Positions 1 through 9,797 of a stretch of DNA of 64,000 nt are shown in pieces. How positions within the stretch are numbered: position 1 is the stretch's first letter; each line of letters opens with the position of its first letter. Made by a program: the position numbers and the translations under genes. The DNA lies in contig JAJEIA010000100.1 in NCBI GenBank assembly GCA_022823505.1, forward strand, positions 1 through 64,000, read 5' to 3'. The notes beneath the pieces are model-generated. The model made no database searches. It saw only the letters and a program-made list of their open reading frames with translations, and had not been told where the DNA came from. This DNA is from Dehalococcoidia bacterium. Its GTDB lineage: Bacteria; Chloroflexota; Dehalococcoidia; Lucifugimonadales; UBA3495.

Positions 1-189
1 TCCTGGAGCCCAACCTCCCAGCCCAGCGCCTCCTCCAGCACGGCCTCTCGCTCCTGTAATGTCCGACCCATTTCCAACCCCTCCCCTCTCACCAGTAATC
101 ATGAGCCTATCCTACCAAGTTCAAGCGCGACTGTAATATTAACCTCTCCTGCCGACGCGCAGCAAGGAGGCGCCGTTCCGGACATAGCT

Positions 190-3100
190 ATGAGCAGCAA
201 CGACCCCGGCGAACTGACCATCAGCTGGTCAACCGCCAACCTGCAGCCAGACAGCTACCGCATACGCTGGGCCCGCCAGGACCTGAACTTCCCGTCGTAC
301 AGCAGCGACAACGAAGCCCATCGGGGCAACGAATACACGGGAGGCACCGCAACCGCCATCACACTTACCGAATTAACACCCGGCGCGACCTACAAGATGC
401 AAATCCGGGCCCGCTGGCTGGACGGCGGCCTCAACGACGGTCCGTGGTCGGGACCCTGGTCCGATACGCACACGGCTGTCATTATAGGCGGACCCCCCGG
501 CACAGTGGACGGCCTCACTCTGACGGCCGACCAGACGCCCAGCGTCTCCTTGACCTGGACCGCCCGACCATCCGGTGAAGCGGTAACGGGTTACAAGATC
601 CACCGCGGCGACAGCGCCGACAGCCTATCCGAATTGGTCGCCGACACCGGCAACGTCGAAACTTCTTACACCGATTCGACGGTCAGCCACAATTCCACGT
701 ACCACTACCAGGTGTCAGCCATCAACGCCAACGGCACCGGCGACGGATCGACCATCGAATCCGTAACCGTGCCCCCGGAGCCTGTATCGTCCCCCACGGC
801 GCTCACCGCAACGGTCGGAACGGAACTCCGCGTCAGCCTTTCGTGGACAGCGCCCACCGACCAGACCGTAACGGGCTACCGAATCCACCGTGGCACCTCG
901 GCCAACTCCCTGGCGGTACTGGTCGACGACACTGGATCCACCGCGACGACCTACGAGGACACCAACCTCAAAGGCACCACCACCTACTACTACACGGTGA
1001 GCGCCCTCAACGGGGTGAACGCAAGCCCGGCCACGGCCGCGGCCAGCGTGACCACGCCAACGGCTCCGCTGCCGGTACCGGGCAACGTGACCGCTACCGC
1101 CAACGACCATGCTTCCGTCACAATCTCCTGGACCATCGAGGACGACGACCGCGTGACCGGCTTCAAGATCACCCGTCAACAGGATTCAGACGAATCCATC
1201 ATCCTGGTCTCCGATACCGGAAACACAGACCTGTCTTACACGGACAACACGATCCTCACCAGGGCGACTTACACCTACTCCGTCGCAGCACTTACCGAAA
1301 CGGATGAATCGGTCCGATCAAGCGCGGCCACGATCCGCACGCCAATTCCGGCCGAAACCCCAAGGACCCTGTTCAGCAACAAGACCGACAGCGATCTCAC
1401 CACCCAACACACCGGTCCAATTATCCATTGGTTTCACACCGGCCGGAGTCCCTCCGGTTACAACCTGACATCCGCTACCGTATACGTATCCGTGCACCCC
1501 TCACGGTCCGCAGCCTCCCTCTCGGTAGAAATACACGAGCATGTACCGGCCGAAGGCGAACGAGAAGCCACACTGCGCCTGATCACGCGATCGAAACTCA
1601 CAACGGCCGATGCCAACGGCCACGTGACTTTCCAAGCTCCAAACGTCATCCTACAACCCAACCGTTACTACCGACTCCGCTTCGCGCCCGGACTGATAGC
1701 GCCCCTCCTCAAATACCGCACCGACAACGGCCTGACGGAAGGAAACGACACTGGGTGGTCCCTGGCCGGGAGTCCCTCCGGTGCTTTCACCACAACGATC
1801 GACTCGGACCATCCCAACGCGCGCGTCATGTTCAAATTTACCGGCCATCCAGACCATAGCCGGAACGAACCCCCAGACGGCGACCTGCACGAACACCGGG
1901 ACACCAACGGCATAATCCACATCAACCGCGCATCACGAGGTTACATACCGCCATTCAACGGCGACCAGGACCAGGACTGGTACGCCGTCCAACTGGACAG
2001 TGGCGAAACGTACACCTTCTTCGTTCTGGGTGACGGCGGAACGGACTGCACCGCACTCGCCACGCTCGCCCTCGACCTCTACGGCCCGGACGGTCAGGCG
2101 ATTGCCGCATCACAGCGAACCAGGGACGGCACCAACGTCGACCGTTTCACGTACACGGCAACCCAGACCGGCGAACACTACTTCGACGTCAGCACCGACT
2201 TCACCACGGGCGATTACGGCATCGGCCAGTACCTGGCCAGCGTAATCCGCGGTAACGACAACTCGCTATTGACCAGGATCGGCGAAGCCGGTTGCCGCCC
2301 AGAGGCCCCTACCGGTCTCACCGTCAGCAGATCCGGCAGCACCGCCACCGTGACCTGGGACGCGCCCAGCCACAGTGCGATCACCGGCTACCAGATCACA
2401 CGCACCGACGACCGCGGCGCAACCGTGACTCGGAAAACCACCGATACGAGCACCACGTACACAGACCGGGCCGCCGTGCCAGCCCGCACCTACACCTACC
2501 AGGTAGCGGCTCTCAGCGACGCGGGCCGAAGCGCGTACACCGGCAAGGTCACAACCGCACCGACAACCTCAAGCAAGAGCAAGACCAAAGGACCCTCGTC
2601 CCCTGCGACCACCCAGCGCCAGAACCCTAACACTCCCGGCACACCCGGAACGATCACACACTTCTCGTTCAACACCGCGATTGAATTGGCGTGGACCGCC
2701 CCTTCCGGACCAACGGTAACGGGGTATCGGATCCGCTACCGACCAACTTCAGGCAGTTGGAAGACCGCCGTCAACAACACCAATTCCCAGGACACCATGT
2801 ACACCGTACGCGGTCTAACCCGGAACACCGAATACACCATCGAGATTAGAGCCCGCAACAACAACCTGCCCCCAAACGACCAGCTCGGCCCCGAACGGAC
2901 CAAAGTCATACGAACCGCCAACACGGAGTCCACAGGCACTCCGTTGACCCGGGACCAAATCAGCATCGGAACCGTCACGTCCAGAATGCTGGTTGGCGCC
3001 GGAGGTTCACACGGACCCACCGTATACGCCGGCAGCGAAACGAGCTACTCGGGCTCATCCCAAGGCCTGGCGGTTTCTTTCACCACCGGCGGAAACAAGC

Positions 3101-4515
3101 ACAAATACGGCCTCGAAAACATCAAGATCACCGCTCAGAAAACCATCGACGTTGCCGTGGACCCCGTGGTCAAGCTGCACGCCGACCACAACGGCGCGCC
3201 GGGTGACGCGATCGTGACTCTGACGGACCCGCCGGACCTGGCGACAACGTTGAAACACACCAACATGGCGGCATTGACATTCGCGGCCCCGGCTTCAACG
3301 ATCCTCGAACCCTCAACCACATACTGGCTGACGTTCGACGTGGACACGTCCAGATTGGAGATCTCCGCAACCCGCACCGACGACGAACATCGCCAATCGT
3401 TTCCCGACTGGACGTTGGGTGACAACACCTACGGCCGACCCGACCGCAGCATAAACACCTGGACGCGCCACTCCCAGCACACGATCAAGATCGAGATCAA
3501 CGGAGTAAACCTGCGTTACCACAACCGCGAAAACCAGAAGTGGGAATTTGCGGCGAGCACCGACACCCTGGGCGCAATCAAGCCCGGCGGCACCGCGACC
3601 GGCGAACTCACGGAAGCCCATGACGCCGGAAACCACGGCACCAAAGGGGACTGGTTCCGGATGGACGTCCGCCCCTGGCGCACCTACCGCCTGGTAGCGG
3701 ACTTCGGCGCAGCCGACATGGCCCGCGGCGGAGGGGTGGAAATCCACGGCCTCGGCGCGTGGGACCACCACCGCAACGACGGCCGCGTCATCGTGGAGTT
3801 CTACACTCCCCGAAACTACACCGAGTACTTCGTCAGGGTGCAAGCGTCGGACTACGCCGAAAACGCGGTTTCACCGAGAGATCCTGTCCAGTCAGCCACC
3901 TATTACGGAGACTATACCCTGAAACTCACAGATATCACCGAATACAACAAGATGGCGGGTGCCTGGGGGTATCCGGAAACCCAAGAGATAGGAACTGTCC
4001 ATGTCGGACACGTCGGCGAAAACAACTACAAGATCGCCGCATCATTCACCACCGGCACCAACGCCGCCGGCTACACCTTCGGATGGATCGACGCCTACCT
4101 CAAATCCACCCACAACAGTCGCACAACTGCGAACCCGTACGGTCCGCCGAGCAGCCCCACGTTTGAAATCGCACGCGACTCCAGCGGAGAGCCGGGCACC
4201 AAGATATTCGACCTGAATGGTCCGAAACAGGTGACCCCGATGCCTCGCTACTACACGCCCACGCAGCTATTCGCTGAATCCGCACAAACCCTGGCTGCGT
4301 CGACGACCTATTGGTTGGTCACGTCCGTGTCCGAGGAAAACGCCGCATTTGTGGCCAACGCCTTTACGAGTGCCTACAACGACACTGACGGGGACGGAAC
4401 GTGGGCCCTCCCTTCGACGATCATGCGGATCGACCTTGCCAACCGCAACAGCAACTGGACCAGATTCACAGACCGGTTCAACTTGATATTCGATCTGTTC
4501 GCCAAAGCGAAATAG
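190..4515 (+). CDS. Large fibronectin type III repeat surface/secreted protein
   Basis: The 1441-residue protein has at least six FN3-like modules (about residues 1-100, 104-193, 198-290, 293-385, 703-790 and 815-910), seen as recurring SWTAP...VTGYRI...TYTV patterns. Between and after them lie domains with repeated TTYWL segments (about 390-555, 930-1095, 1265-1441), and two stretches like bacterial pre-peptidase C-terminal domains (about 565-690, 1110-1240; QDWYAVQLDSGETY, GDWFRMDV). A Ser/Thr/Pro linker sits near 790-815. No catalytic domain is visible, so an extracellular binding or structural role is inferred. The start is doubtful. The frame stays open to base 1 but has no ATG, GTG or TTG upstream of 190. 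The codons just before 190 encode a segment ending SPADAQQGG, which resembles the end of a signal peptide. The true start may lie off the window, or the 5' end may be damaged. Confidence 0.8.
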   Translation: MSSNDPGELTISWSTANLQPDSYRIRWARQDLNFPSYSSDNEAHRGNEYTGGTATAITLTELTPGATYKMQIRARWLDGGLNDGPWSGPWSDTHTAVIIGGPPGTVDGLTLTADQTPSVSLTWTARPSGEAVTGYKIHRGDSADSLSELVADTGNVETSYTDSTVSHNSTYHYQVSAINANGTGDGSTIESVTVPPEPVSSPTALTATVGTELRVSLSWTAPTDQTVTGYRIHRGTSANSLAVLVDDTGSTATTYEDTNLKGTTTYYYTVSALNGVNASPATAAASVTTPTAPLPVPGNVTATANDHASVTISWTIEDDDRVTGFKITRQQDSDESIILVSDTGNTDLSYTDNTILTRATYTYSVAALTETDESVRSSAATIRTPIPAETPRTLFSNKTDSDLTTQHTGPIIHWFHTGRSPSGYNLTSATVYVSVHPSRSAASLSVEIHEHVPAEGEREATLRLITRSKLTTADANGHVTFQAPNVILQPNRYYRLRFAPGLIAPLLKYRTDNGLTEGNDTGWSLAGSPSGAFTTTIDSDHPNARVMFKFTGHPDHSRNEPPDGDLHEHRDTNGIIHINRASRGYIPPFNGDQDQDWYAVQLDSGETYTFFVLGDGGTDCTALATLALDLYGPDGQAIAASQRTRDGTNVDRFTYTATQTGEHYFDVSTDFTTGDYGIGQYLASVIRGNDNSLLTRIGEAGCRPEAPTGLTVSRSGSTATVTWDAPSHSAITGYQITRTDDRGATVTRKTTDTSTTYTDRAAVPARTYTYQVAALSDAGRSAYTGKVTTAPTTSSKSKTKGPSSPATTQRQNPNTPGTPGTITHFSFNTAIELAWTAPSGPTVTGYRIRYRPTSGSWKTAVNNTNSQDTMYTVRGLTRNTEYTIEIRARNNNLPPNDQLGPERTKVIRTANTESTGTPLTRDQISIGTVTSRMLVGAGGSHGPTVYAGSETSYSGSSQGLAVSFTTGGNKHKYGLENIKITAQKTIDVAVDPVVKLHADHNGAPGDAIVTLTDPPDLATTLKHTNMAALTFAAPASTILEPSTTYWLTFDVDTSRLEISATRTDDEHRQSFPDWTLGDNTYGRPDRSINTWTRHSQHTIKIEINGVNLRYHNRENQKWEFAASTDTLGAIKPGGTATGELTEAHDAGNHGTKGDWFRMDVRPWRTYRLVADFGAADMARGGGVEIHGLGAWDHHRNDGRVIVEFYTPRNYTEYFVRVQASDYAENAVSPRDPVQSATYYGDYTLKLTDITEYNKMAGAWGYPETQEIGTVHVGHVGENNYKIAASFTTGTNAAGYTFGWIDAYLKSTHNSRTTANPYGPPSSPTFEIARDSSGEPGTKIFDLNGPKQVTPMPRYYTPTQLFAESAQTLAASTTYWLVTSVSEENAAFVANAFTSAYNDTDGDGTWALPSTIMRIDLANRNSNWTRFTDRFNLIFDLFAKAK

Positions 4516-4607
4516 ACTGCCGAAAATCTCAAAAGGCGAATCAGATCATGCACCAACCGCGCCATCGAACAGGTTGACCACAACCTCAACGCATGACGCC
4601 AACAATG

Positions 4608-4638
4608 CCGCCGGGTTTGCAGCCTGCAAACCCGGCGG
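4608..4638 (+). terminator. Perfect inverted repeat after the FN3 gene, possible terminator
   Basis: Arms CCGCCGGGTTTGCAG (4608-4622) and CTGCAAACCCGGCGG (4624-4638) are perfect complements separated by one base, giving a strong hairpin about 95 bases after the FN3 stop codon. There is no T-tract, so factor-independent termination is not assured. It could instead protect the RNA 3' end. Confidence 0.5.
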
Positions 4639-4897
4639 ACACACTACGCATGATCCGAATCTATGTCACGGAGCCATTTCGACGCAGAATTTACGCCACC
4701 ATGACCCAATAATGCCCCCAAGCGTGCGAACAAATGGTTGACCGAGACCCTGGGCAACCCGTCCACCAGGGGATACGGCGACGCGACGGCGGAGATCTCA
4801 TCACCTCACCGTGCGGCGCTCTCCCCGATCAGCCGGACCCAGGAATGTCCCGTCTCGCAGCCCGTCCGAGAAAAAGGTCAGCAAGGGCGAAAAGGTA

Positions 4898-4908
4898 TGA
4901 TGGGGTCA
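4898..4908 (+). repeat. Possible left terminal inverted repeat of the IS1182-type remnant
   Basis: TGATGGGGTCA here matches the reverse complement of 6286-6296 (TGATGGGACCA) at 9 of 11 positions. The two sites bracket the transposase remnant closely. The match is short and the element decayed, so this is tentative. Confidence 0.3.
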
Positions 4909-4930
4909 GTCCAGTCTTGGGTAGCCATCG

Positions 4931-6270
4931 ATGAGCAAGACCTATCTGCCCTATGATCCTGACCAGCGGTTGCTGCTGCCCGCAGCCCTGTGGGAGTGGC
5001 TGCCAGAAGACCACCTGGCCTACTTCATCTCCGACCTGGTGGACCAGTTGGAACTCTCCGAGATCACCGTCCGCTACTAGGGTGAGCGGGGGGCGGCCCG
5101 CCCTACAATCCCCGGATGATGGTGAAGGTGCTGCTGTATGCCTACTGCGTCGGGGTGCCGTCATCGCGGCGCATCGCCACCAGGCTGCACGAGACGTCGC
5201 CTTACGGGTGCTGGCGGCCAACAACACGCCTGATTTTCGCACCATCTCGGACTTTCGCAAGGACCACCTGGCGGCGCTGTCGGGACTGTTTCGGCAGGTG
5301 CTGGTGTTTTGCCAGCGGGCGGGACTGGTGAAGCTGGGCCACGTGGCGCTGGACGGCACCAAGGTGAGGGCCAATGCGTCGAAGCACAAGGCGATGAGCT
5401 ATAAGCGCATGAAAGAGAAGGAAGCGCAGTTGCAGGGTGAGGTGGAGGAGTTGCTGCGCCGGGCCCAGGAGGTGGATGAGGAGGAGGATCGCCGGTACGG
5501 CAAAGACCAGCGCGGTGACGAGTTGCCGGTGGAGTTGGCCTTTCGGGAGGGTCGGTTGGAGCGGATCCGGGAGGCCATGGCGGCCTTGGAAGCCGAGGCC
5601 CAGGCCGCTGCCGAACCGGCTGAGGCCGAAGGCAAGGAGCATCCTGGGGTGCCAGAGGACCAGGCCCAGCGCAACTTCACCGACCCAGAGTCGCGCATCA
5701 TGCCCGGTCCTGGTGGACGCGAGTTCCTGCAGGCTTATAACTGCCAGGCGGTGGTGGACAGCGAGCATCAGGTGATTGTGGCAACTCGCGCTACCAATGC
5801 CGCCTCGGACAAGCAGCAGGCCGTGGTGATGATCGAGGAGACCATCGCCAATGTGGGCGTGGTACCCAGGGAAGTATCCGCCGACGCCGGCTACTACTCG
5901 GCTCAGGCCGTGGCCGATTTGCAAGCCCTGGGCGCCGACCCGTTCGTCGCGCCGGAAAAGACCCGTCACGGCCACCAACCGCCGCCCGCTCCCAAAGGAC
6001 GCATCCCAAAGATCTCTCCCCCAAAGACCGGATGCGCCGCAAGTTGCAGACCAGGCAGGGTCGCCGGAGATACGCGCTGCGCATGGCGACGGTGGAGCCG
6101 TCTTCGGCCAGATCAAGCAGGGCAGAGGCTTCCGGCAGTTCCTGCTGCGGGGATTGCACAAGGTCCAAGGCGAGTGGTTGCTGATCTGCGCCGGCCACAA
6201 CCTGCTCGAGCTCTTCCGCCACTCTCGTCGGTCGGTCAGTCCACCGTCACCCATCCCCCAACCGGCGTGA
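4931..6270 (+). pseudogene. Decayed IS1182-type DDE transposase
   Basis: Conceptual translation starts MSKTYLPYDPDQ at 4931 and follows an IS1182-type transposase, but the gene is broken. There is an in-frame TAG near 5080, then frame changes near 5095 and 5190 (after RRIATRLHE), near 6010 (after KGRIPK), and near 6107 (just before FGQIKQGRGF). The triad regions can still be seen across frames: VALDGTKVRANASKH, ADAGYYS, and the Glu in VEP followed by FGQIKQG. The last frame ends LLICAGHNLLELFRHS. With one nonsense codon and about four indels it cannot make a working transposase, and no internal start restores it. The antisense frame is long only because of high GC. Confidence 0.85.
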
Positions 6271-6285
6271 ACCCTCGCCAAAACA

Positions 6286-6296
6286 TGGTCCCATCA
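6286..6296 (+). repeat. Possible right terminal inverted repeat of the IS1182-type remnant
   Basis: TGGTCCCATCA is the near-complement of the 4898-4908 site (9/11) and lies 16 bases after the last transposase codon. Tentative. Confidence 0.3.
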
Positions 6297-6393
6297 ACAA
6301 CACAACCCAATCCTCAGACGGGCAGCTGGCGGCGGCATTCGCAGCAACGTCGGCTCCACTGCCGGTTTCGGGCGCCTCCCACGGCAACCATAT

Positions 6394-6422
6394 TTGCCGC
6401 TGCCGGCCGGGTAGGCTATACT
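6394..6422 (+). promoter_or_regulatory. Sigma-70-like promoter of the acyl-CoA dehydrogenase gene
   Basis: TTGCCG (6394-6399), 17-base spacer, TATACT (6417-6422). It is placed right for a leader of about 33 bases before the ATG at 6462. Confidence 0.5.
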
Positions 6423-6461
6423 CGCTGCGATTTTCCCGACACCGCCCCGGAGGGCCTATTT

Positions 6462-7601
6462 ATGGACATGGGACTCAGCGAGATCCAGCAAATGCTGAAG
6501 AACTCGGCGCGCGAATTCCTGGCGCAGGAATGCCCGCTCACGCTGGTGCGCGAACTTGAAGACGATCCGCTGGGCTTCAGCGAAGACCTGTGGCGGCAGG
6601 TGGCCAACCTGGGCTGGACCGGCATCCCCTTCCCCGAGCAGTACGGCGGAACCGGCGGCTCCTTCCTGGATCTGGCGGTGCTGGTCGAGGAGATGGGCCG
6701 CGCCCTGCTGCCCGCTCCCTTCTTCGCCACCGTGGTCCTGGGCGGCCTCACCGTGCTGGACGCCGGTAACGACGACCAGAAGCGCGACATCCTGACCGGC
6801 GTCTGCGCCGGCACCGTCCGGCTCACCCTGGCCCTCACCGAGCCCTCGGCCACGACAGAGGCGTGGGGTGTTGAGACCCAGGCCAGCGCATCCGGCGACG
6901 GCTACAGCATCAGCGGCACCAAGCTGTTTGTGCCCGACGCCCACGCCGCGGACACCATCGTCGTAGCGGCGCGCACCATGCCCGCCGGAGACGACCCCGA
7001 GCAGGGCATCACGCTGTTCCTCGTGCCTTCCAACGCAGCCGGAGTGGAGATCGAGCAGATCAGCACCATCGGCAACGAGCGGCTGTGCGAGATCCGCCTG
7101 AACAACGTTTCCGTGGGCGCCGGCTCGGTGCTCGGCGAGGTCGGACAGGCCTGGCCGGTCATCGAGCGCGCGCTGGCCCGGGCGACCGCGGCCCACTGCG
7201 TGCAGATGGTGGGCGGCGCCGAGGCCGTGGTTGACATGACCGTGGAGTACGTCAAGCAGCGCACCCAGTTCGGCCGGCCGGTGGGCAGTTTCCAGGCCGT
7301 GCAGCACCATTGCGCCAACATGGCCACCGATGTCGAGGGCGCGCGCCACGTAGCCTACCAGGCGGCGTGGGTCCTGGCCGAGGGTCAGTCCGCCCGCCGC
7401 GAGGTCGCCATCGCCAAGGCGTGGTGCAGCGGCGCCTACCAGCGGGTATGTTCGCTGGGCCACCAGTGCCACGGCGCCATCGGCTTCACCCAGGAGCACA
7501 ACCTCCAGCTCTACACCCGCCGCGCCAAGGTCCAGGAACTCTCCTACGGCAGCGTCCACGACCACAAGGAAGTGGCGTTGCAGGAGATTGAGGCGGGGTA
7601 G
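6462..7601 (+). CDS. Acyl-CoA dehydrogenase family protein
   Basis: A 379-residue FAD enzyme of the acyl-CoA dehydrogenase family. The N-terminal helical domain (LWRQVANLGWTGIPFPEQYGG) is followed by the middle beta domain (RLTLALTEPSA, SGTKLFVPDA) and the C-terminal helices (QRTQFGRPVGSFQAVQHHCA, CHGAIGFTQEHNLQLYTRR). These are the usual landmarks of the fold, and the length fits. The expected role is alpha,beta-desaturation of an acyl-CoA; the substrate cannot be read. The ATG at 6462 is chosen because GGAGG lies 8 bases upstream and the family N-terminus begins there. The frame is open much further upstream only because it runs through the transposase remnant. Confidence 0.9.
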   Translation: MDMGLSEIQQMLKNSAREFLAQECPLTLVRELEDDPLGFSEDLWRQVANLGWTGIPFPEQYGGTGGSFLDLAVLVEEMGRALLPAPFFATVVLGGLTVLDAGNDDQKRDILTGVCAGTVRLTLALTEPSATTEAWGVETQASASGDGYSISGTKLFVPDAHAADTIVVAARTMPAGDDPEQGITLFLVPSNAAGVEIEQISTIGNERLCEIRLNNVSVGAGSVLGEVGQAWPVIERALARATAAHCVQMVGGAEAVVDMTVEYVKQRTQFGRPVGSFQAVQHHCANMATDVEGARHVAYQAAWVLAEGQSARREVAIAKAWCSGAYQRVCSLGHQCHGAIGFTQEHNLQLYTRRAKVQELSYGSVHDHKEVALQEIEAG

Positions 7602-7715
7602 TAGTACCTCTGACGATCTGGCCGGCTCTTCCGCGGAAGCCGCAAAACCAAACGCGGGCAGGGGTTGGTGTTTGGCAAAGTCTACAGTCGGCATTCTTTC
7701 GATGGTAAGATTCGG

Positions 7716-7721
7716 TATAGT
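7716..7721 (+). promoter_or_regulatory. -10-like TATAGT seven bases before the TPR gene
   Basis: TATAGT is followed by seven bases and then ATG at 7729. Transcription from it would start at or next to the start codon, giving a leaderless mRNA. No good -35 is seen. Confidence 0.3.
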
Positions 7722-7728
7722 CTGACAG

Positions 7729-8529
7729 ATGCCCGAGAGACCGCTGATGACAACCGTCAGAGACGATTACAACTACCGCCGGATTGCCAAACCGCCCAGA
7801 GTTGCTCACGGGTCCGAACCCGGTATCCGTGTATTTGTGTCCCATGCCGGCCCGGATGCCGATACTGCCCAGATGGTGCGCAAGAGCCTCGACAGTGCCC
7901 AGCGCGAGAGCATTCTGCTCAGGACAGCCAGGGCGGAACGCGCCCTTTATACCGAGCGATTCGAGAGAACGTACGAGACTCAAGCCGATGCGATCGCTGT
8001 CCGCAGGAACAATCTGGGCATGAAGTACTTGGAGCACGATCTGCCCAAAGCGTTCCGTAATTTTTTGGATGCCGTCGCCCAGGACGAAACTTTTGCTCTG
8101 GCCCACAATAACCTTGGCCTAGTATTCCTGGAAATTGGAGATCTGTACCGGGCCATCGAACACTTGAATAAGGCCATTGAACTTGATGGCGCACTCGACA
8201 TCGCCTACTGCAACCGGGGTCTCGCCCACTTGGAACTCGGAGACTTCGAGGTGGCCTATGAGGACTTCGAGAAAGCGCTGGATCTGGACCAGTACGATCC
8301 GATGCACTACAACAATATCGGTGTGCTGTTCCTGGACTTGGAAGTGCCAGCCAAGGCCCGCGATTATTTCGACACAGCGATAGAACTGGACCCCAATAAC
8401 CCCCTGGCGTACAGGAACCGGGGACTCGCCTACCGCGAAATGGGCGATCACCAACAGGCCCGGGCCGATTTCACAAAAGCAACGGCCCTGGATGAAGAAC
8501 AGTATCAGGCAATGTTCGGAGTCTCTTGA
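7729..8529 (+). CDS. TPR-repeat protein next to a PIN-domain gene
   Basis: A 266-residue soluble protein without signal peptide. From about residue 90 to the end it holds five TPR-like units, seen as repeated AxxxLGxxxLExGDxxxAxxxxxKAIELD patterns. The N-terminal third is charged and not recognised (it contains VFVSHAGPDADT). TPRs bind other proteins, so a scaffold or regulator role is inferred. The next gene starts two bases after its stop codon and encodes a PIN nuclease, so this protein may partner or control that toxin-like RNase. No classical antitoxin DNA-binding motif is visible. Start could be ATG 7729 (leaderless) or ATG 7747. Confidence 0.75.
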   Translation: MPERPLMTTVRDDYNYRRIAKPPRVAHGSEPGIRVFVSHAGPDADTAQMVRKSLDSAQRESILLRTARAERALYTERFERTYETQADAIAVRRNNLGMKYLEHDLPKAFRNFLDAVAQDETFALAHNNLGLVFLEIGDLYRAIEHLNKAIELDGALDIAYCNRGLAHLELGDFEVAYEDFEKALDLDQYDPMHYNNIGVLFLDLEVPAKARDYFDTAIELDPNNPLAYRNRGLAYREMGDHQQARADFTKATALDEEQYQAMFGVS

Positions 8530-8531
8530 CC

Positions 8532-9002
8532 ATGGCGCCCCTTGACTCCGAGCCGGAACGAGTAGTCATAGACACGAGCACTGCTCTTCCGGTACTACTC
8601 GGGGAAGGTGTGAACGACCACTGGTTGGTCCTGCTTTGGCAATCCAATAGCATCATACCTCTAATCAATAGCGAAACCGTGGAGGAATTGAAGGCAAAGA
8701 TCATTGAATCGAGTCCGACGGCCAAAGAACTACAGGCAAGACGGTTTCTCATCAAAACGATGAACCGTTACGAACCTTGGTGCGTGACCGTGCCACTTAC
8801 CGAAGTGGCAGATGCTCCCCAATGCCGAGACTCCACTGATCAAATGTTCATAGACCTTGCAATCGCCGGCGGAGCAGGCATCCTGTTCTCCCGCGATCCC
8901 GATCTTCTCACCATGAACCCTAACCCACATTTTCGAGTCCTTGACGACCGGGACGGCCCACCCGCGCTGACCACTCCAGAACAAGGAGCGACATCCAAAT
9001 GA
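8532..9002 (+). CDS. PIN-domain ribonuclease, COG1569-type putative toxin
   Basis: 156 residues with the acidic PIN pattern of the COG1569 toxin family: an early Asp in VVIDTSTALP, a Glu in SETVEELKAKI, the DSTDQMFIDLAIAGGAGILFS segment, and Asp in SRDPDLL. PIN nucleases cleave RNA with Mg2+ held by these acids. The ATG at 8532 is two bases after the TPR stop. The stop overlaps the next start codon (ATGA at 8999-9002), which suggests translational coupling to the HIT gene. No VapB-like antitoxin is adjacent, so either the TPR protein is the partner or this is a housekeeping-type PIN protein. Confidence 0.75.
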   Translation: MAPLDSEPERVVIDTSTALPVLLGEGVNDHWLVLLWQSNSIIPLINSETVEELKAKIIESSPTAKELQARRFLIKTMNRYEPWCVTVPLTEVADAPQCRDSTDQMFIDLAIAGGAGILFSRDPDLLTMNPNPHFRVLDDRDGPPALTTPEQGATSK

Positions 9003-9355
9003 CCATGACCCCCGCCCGCAGTTCGCCCTTCGCCGCCATGGCCCGTGACCCGCTGCATCCCGATGTTATCTACCGGGACGAGCGCTGCTTCGTGGTGCGC
9101 GACATCAACCCCAAGGCGCCGGTGCACCTGCTGATCATCCCCAACATGCCCATCAACGGGCTGGATTACATCAGCCCCGCCATGGAGGCCACCATGGGTC
9201 ACTTGTTCGTGGTGGCCGCCGAGATGGCCCGCCGCGAGGGCGTGACCATCAGCGGCTATCGGCTGGTGGTCAACAACGGCGAGGACGCCGGCCAGACCAT
9301 CGCCTGGCCCCATATGCACCTGCTGGGCGGTCGCAGCCTGGGAGAGATGGGCTGA
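8999..9355 (+). CDS. HIT (histidine triad) family nucleotide-binding protein
   Basis: 118 residues of the HINT/HIT fold: HLLIIPNMPINGLDY in the first half and the C-terminal GYRLVVNNGEDAGQT segment leading to PHMHLLGGR. HIT proteins hydrolyse nucleoside 5'-phosphoramidates and dinucleoside polyphosphates. In the triad H-x-H-x-H the last two histidines are present (HMH), including the expected nucleophile. The first position is Trp (AWPHMH). The start overlaps the PIN stop codon. ATG 9005 or 9038 are other possible starts. The nearby YqeK-like hydrolase makes an Ap4A-type theme plausible. Confidence 0.85.
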   Translation: MTMTPARSSPFAAMARDPLHPDVIYRDERCFVVRDINPKAPVHLLIIPNMPINGLDYISPAMEATMGHLFVVAAEMARREGVTISGYRLVVNNGEDAGQTIAWPHMHLLGGRSLGEMG

Positions 9356-9359
9356 CACA

Positions 9360-9764
9360 ATGGGCGATTTCACGACCGAAGTCCACATCGGGAACATCAC
9401 CGGGGGCGATACGCACCCGGTGACTGCTCTGGTGGATACCGGCGCCACCGAGTCCGCTTTCCCCGCAGACCTGCTGGAATGGCTGCACATCCCGGCGACG
9501 GCGAGATCGATGGACTATGTTCTGGCCGACGGGACGGTCCTGCAGTGTCCGCGCGGGTTCGCTCGCATCTCCATAACGGTTCGGTCCGGCGAGACTTTGA
9601 GCGGCATCTGCCCGGTGGCTTTCTGGTCGGATGAGAGTGGCCAGTGTATCGGCGCAACCACGCTGCAGATCCTGACGCTGGCGGTTGATCCCGTTAACGA
9701 AGAACTGGCACCCGTTTCAGCCCTCAGAAGGGGCTGGCCCGGGGATATTCCGCTGCAGCGATGA
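9360..9764 (+). CDS. Retropepsin-like clan AA aspartic protease domain protein
   Basis: 134 residues, a single domain. The active-site motif ALVDTGATESAFP is the classic D-T-G-A of retroviral-type aspartic proteases, which act as homodimers. A later GATTLQILTLAVD segment matches the second conserved strand region of the same family (usually ending in the P-V-N-E region, seen here as DPVNEEL). There is no signal peptide, so it should be cytoplasmic. It starts four bases after the HIT stop codon and so probably belongs to the same transcript. The substrate is unknown. Confidence 0.8.
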   Translation: MGDFTTEVHIGNITGGDTHPVTALVDTGATESAFPADLLEWLHIPATARSMDYVLADGTVLQCPRGFARISITVRSGETLSGICPVAFWSDESGQCIGATTLQILTLAVDPVNEELAPVSALRRGWPGDIPLQR

Positions 9765-9797
9765 CGGTTCTCTGCATGAAGTGAGTGTGACCATCCC

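Larger units (their letters stand above)
4516..4930. other. Intergenic stretch without a supported gene
   Basis: Only the perfect inverted repeat at 4608-4638 stands out. A short open frame at 4738-4956 has no recognisable protein features and runs into the start of the transposase remnant. Confidence 0.5.

Noticed and set aside
5202..6281. A 359-codon minus-strand frame over the IS1182 remnant
   Set aside because: The plus-strand translation follows a transposase across frames; the antisense frame is only a shadow.
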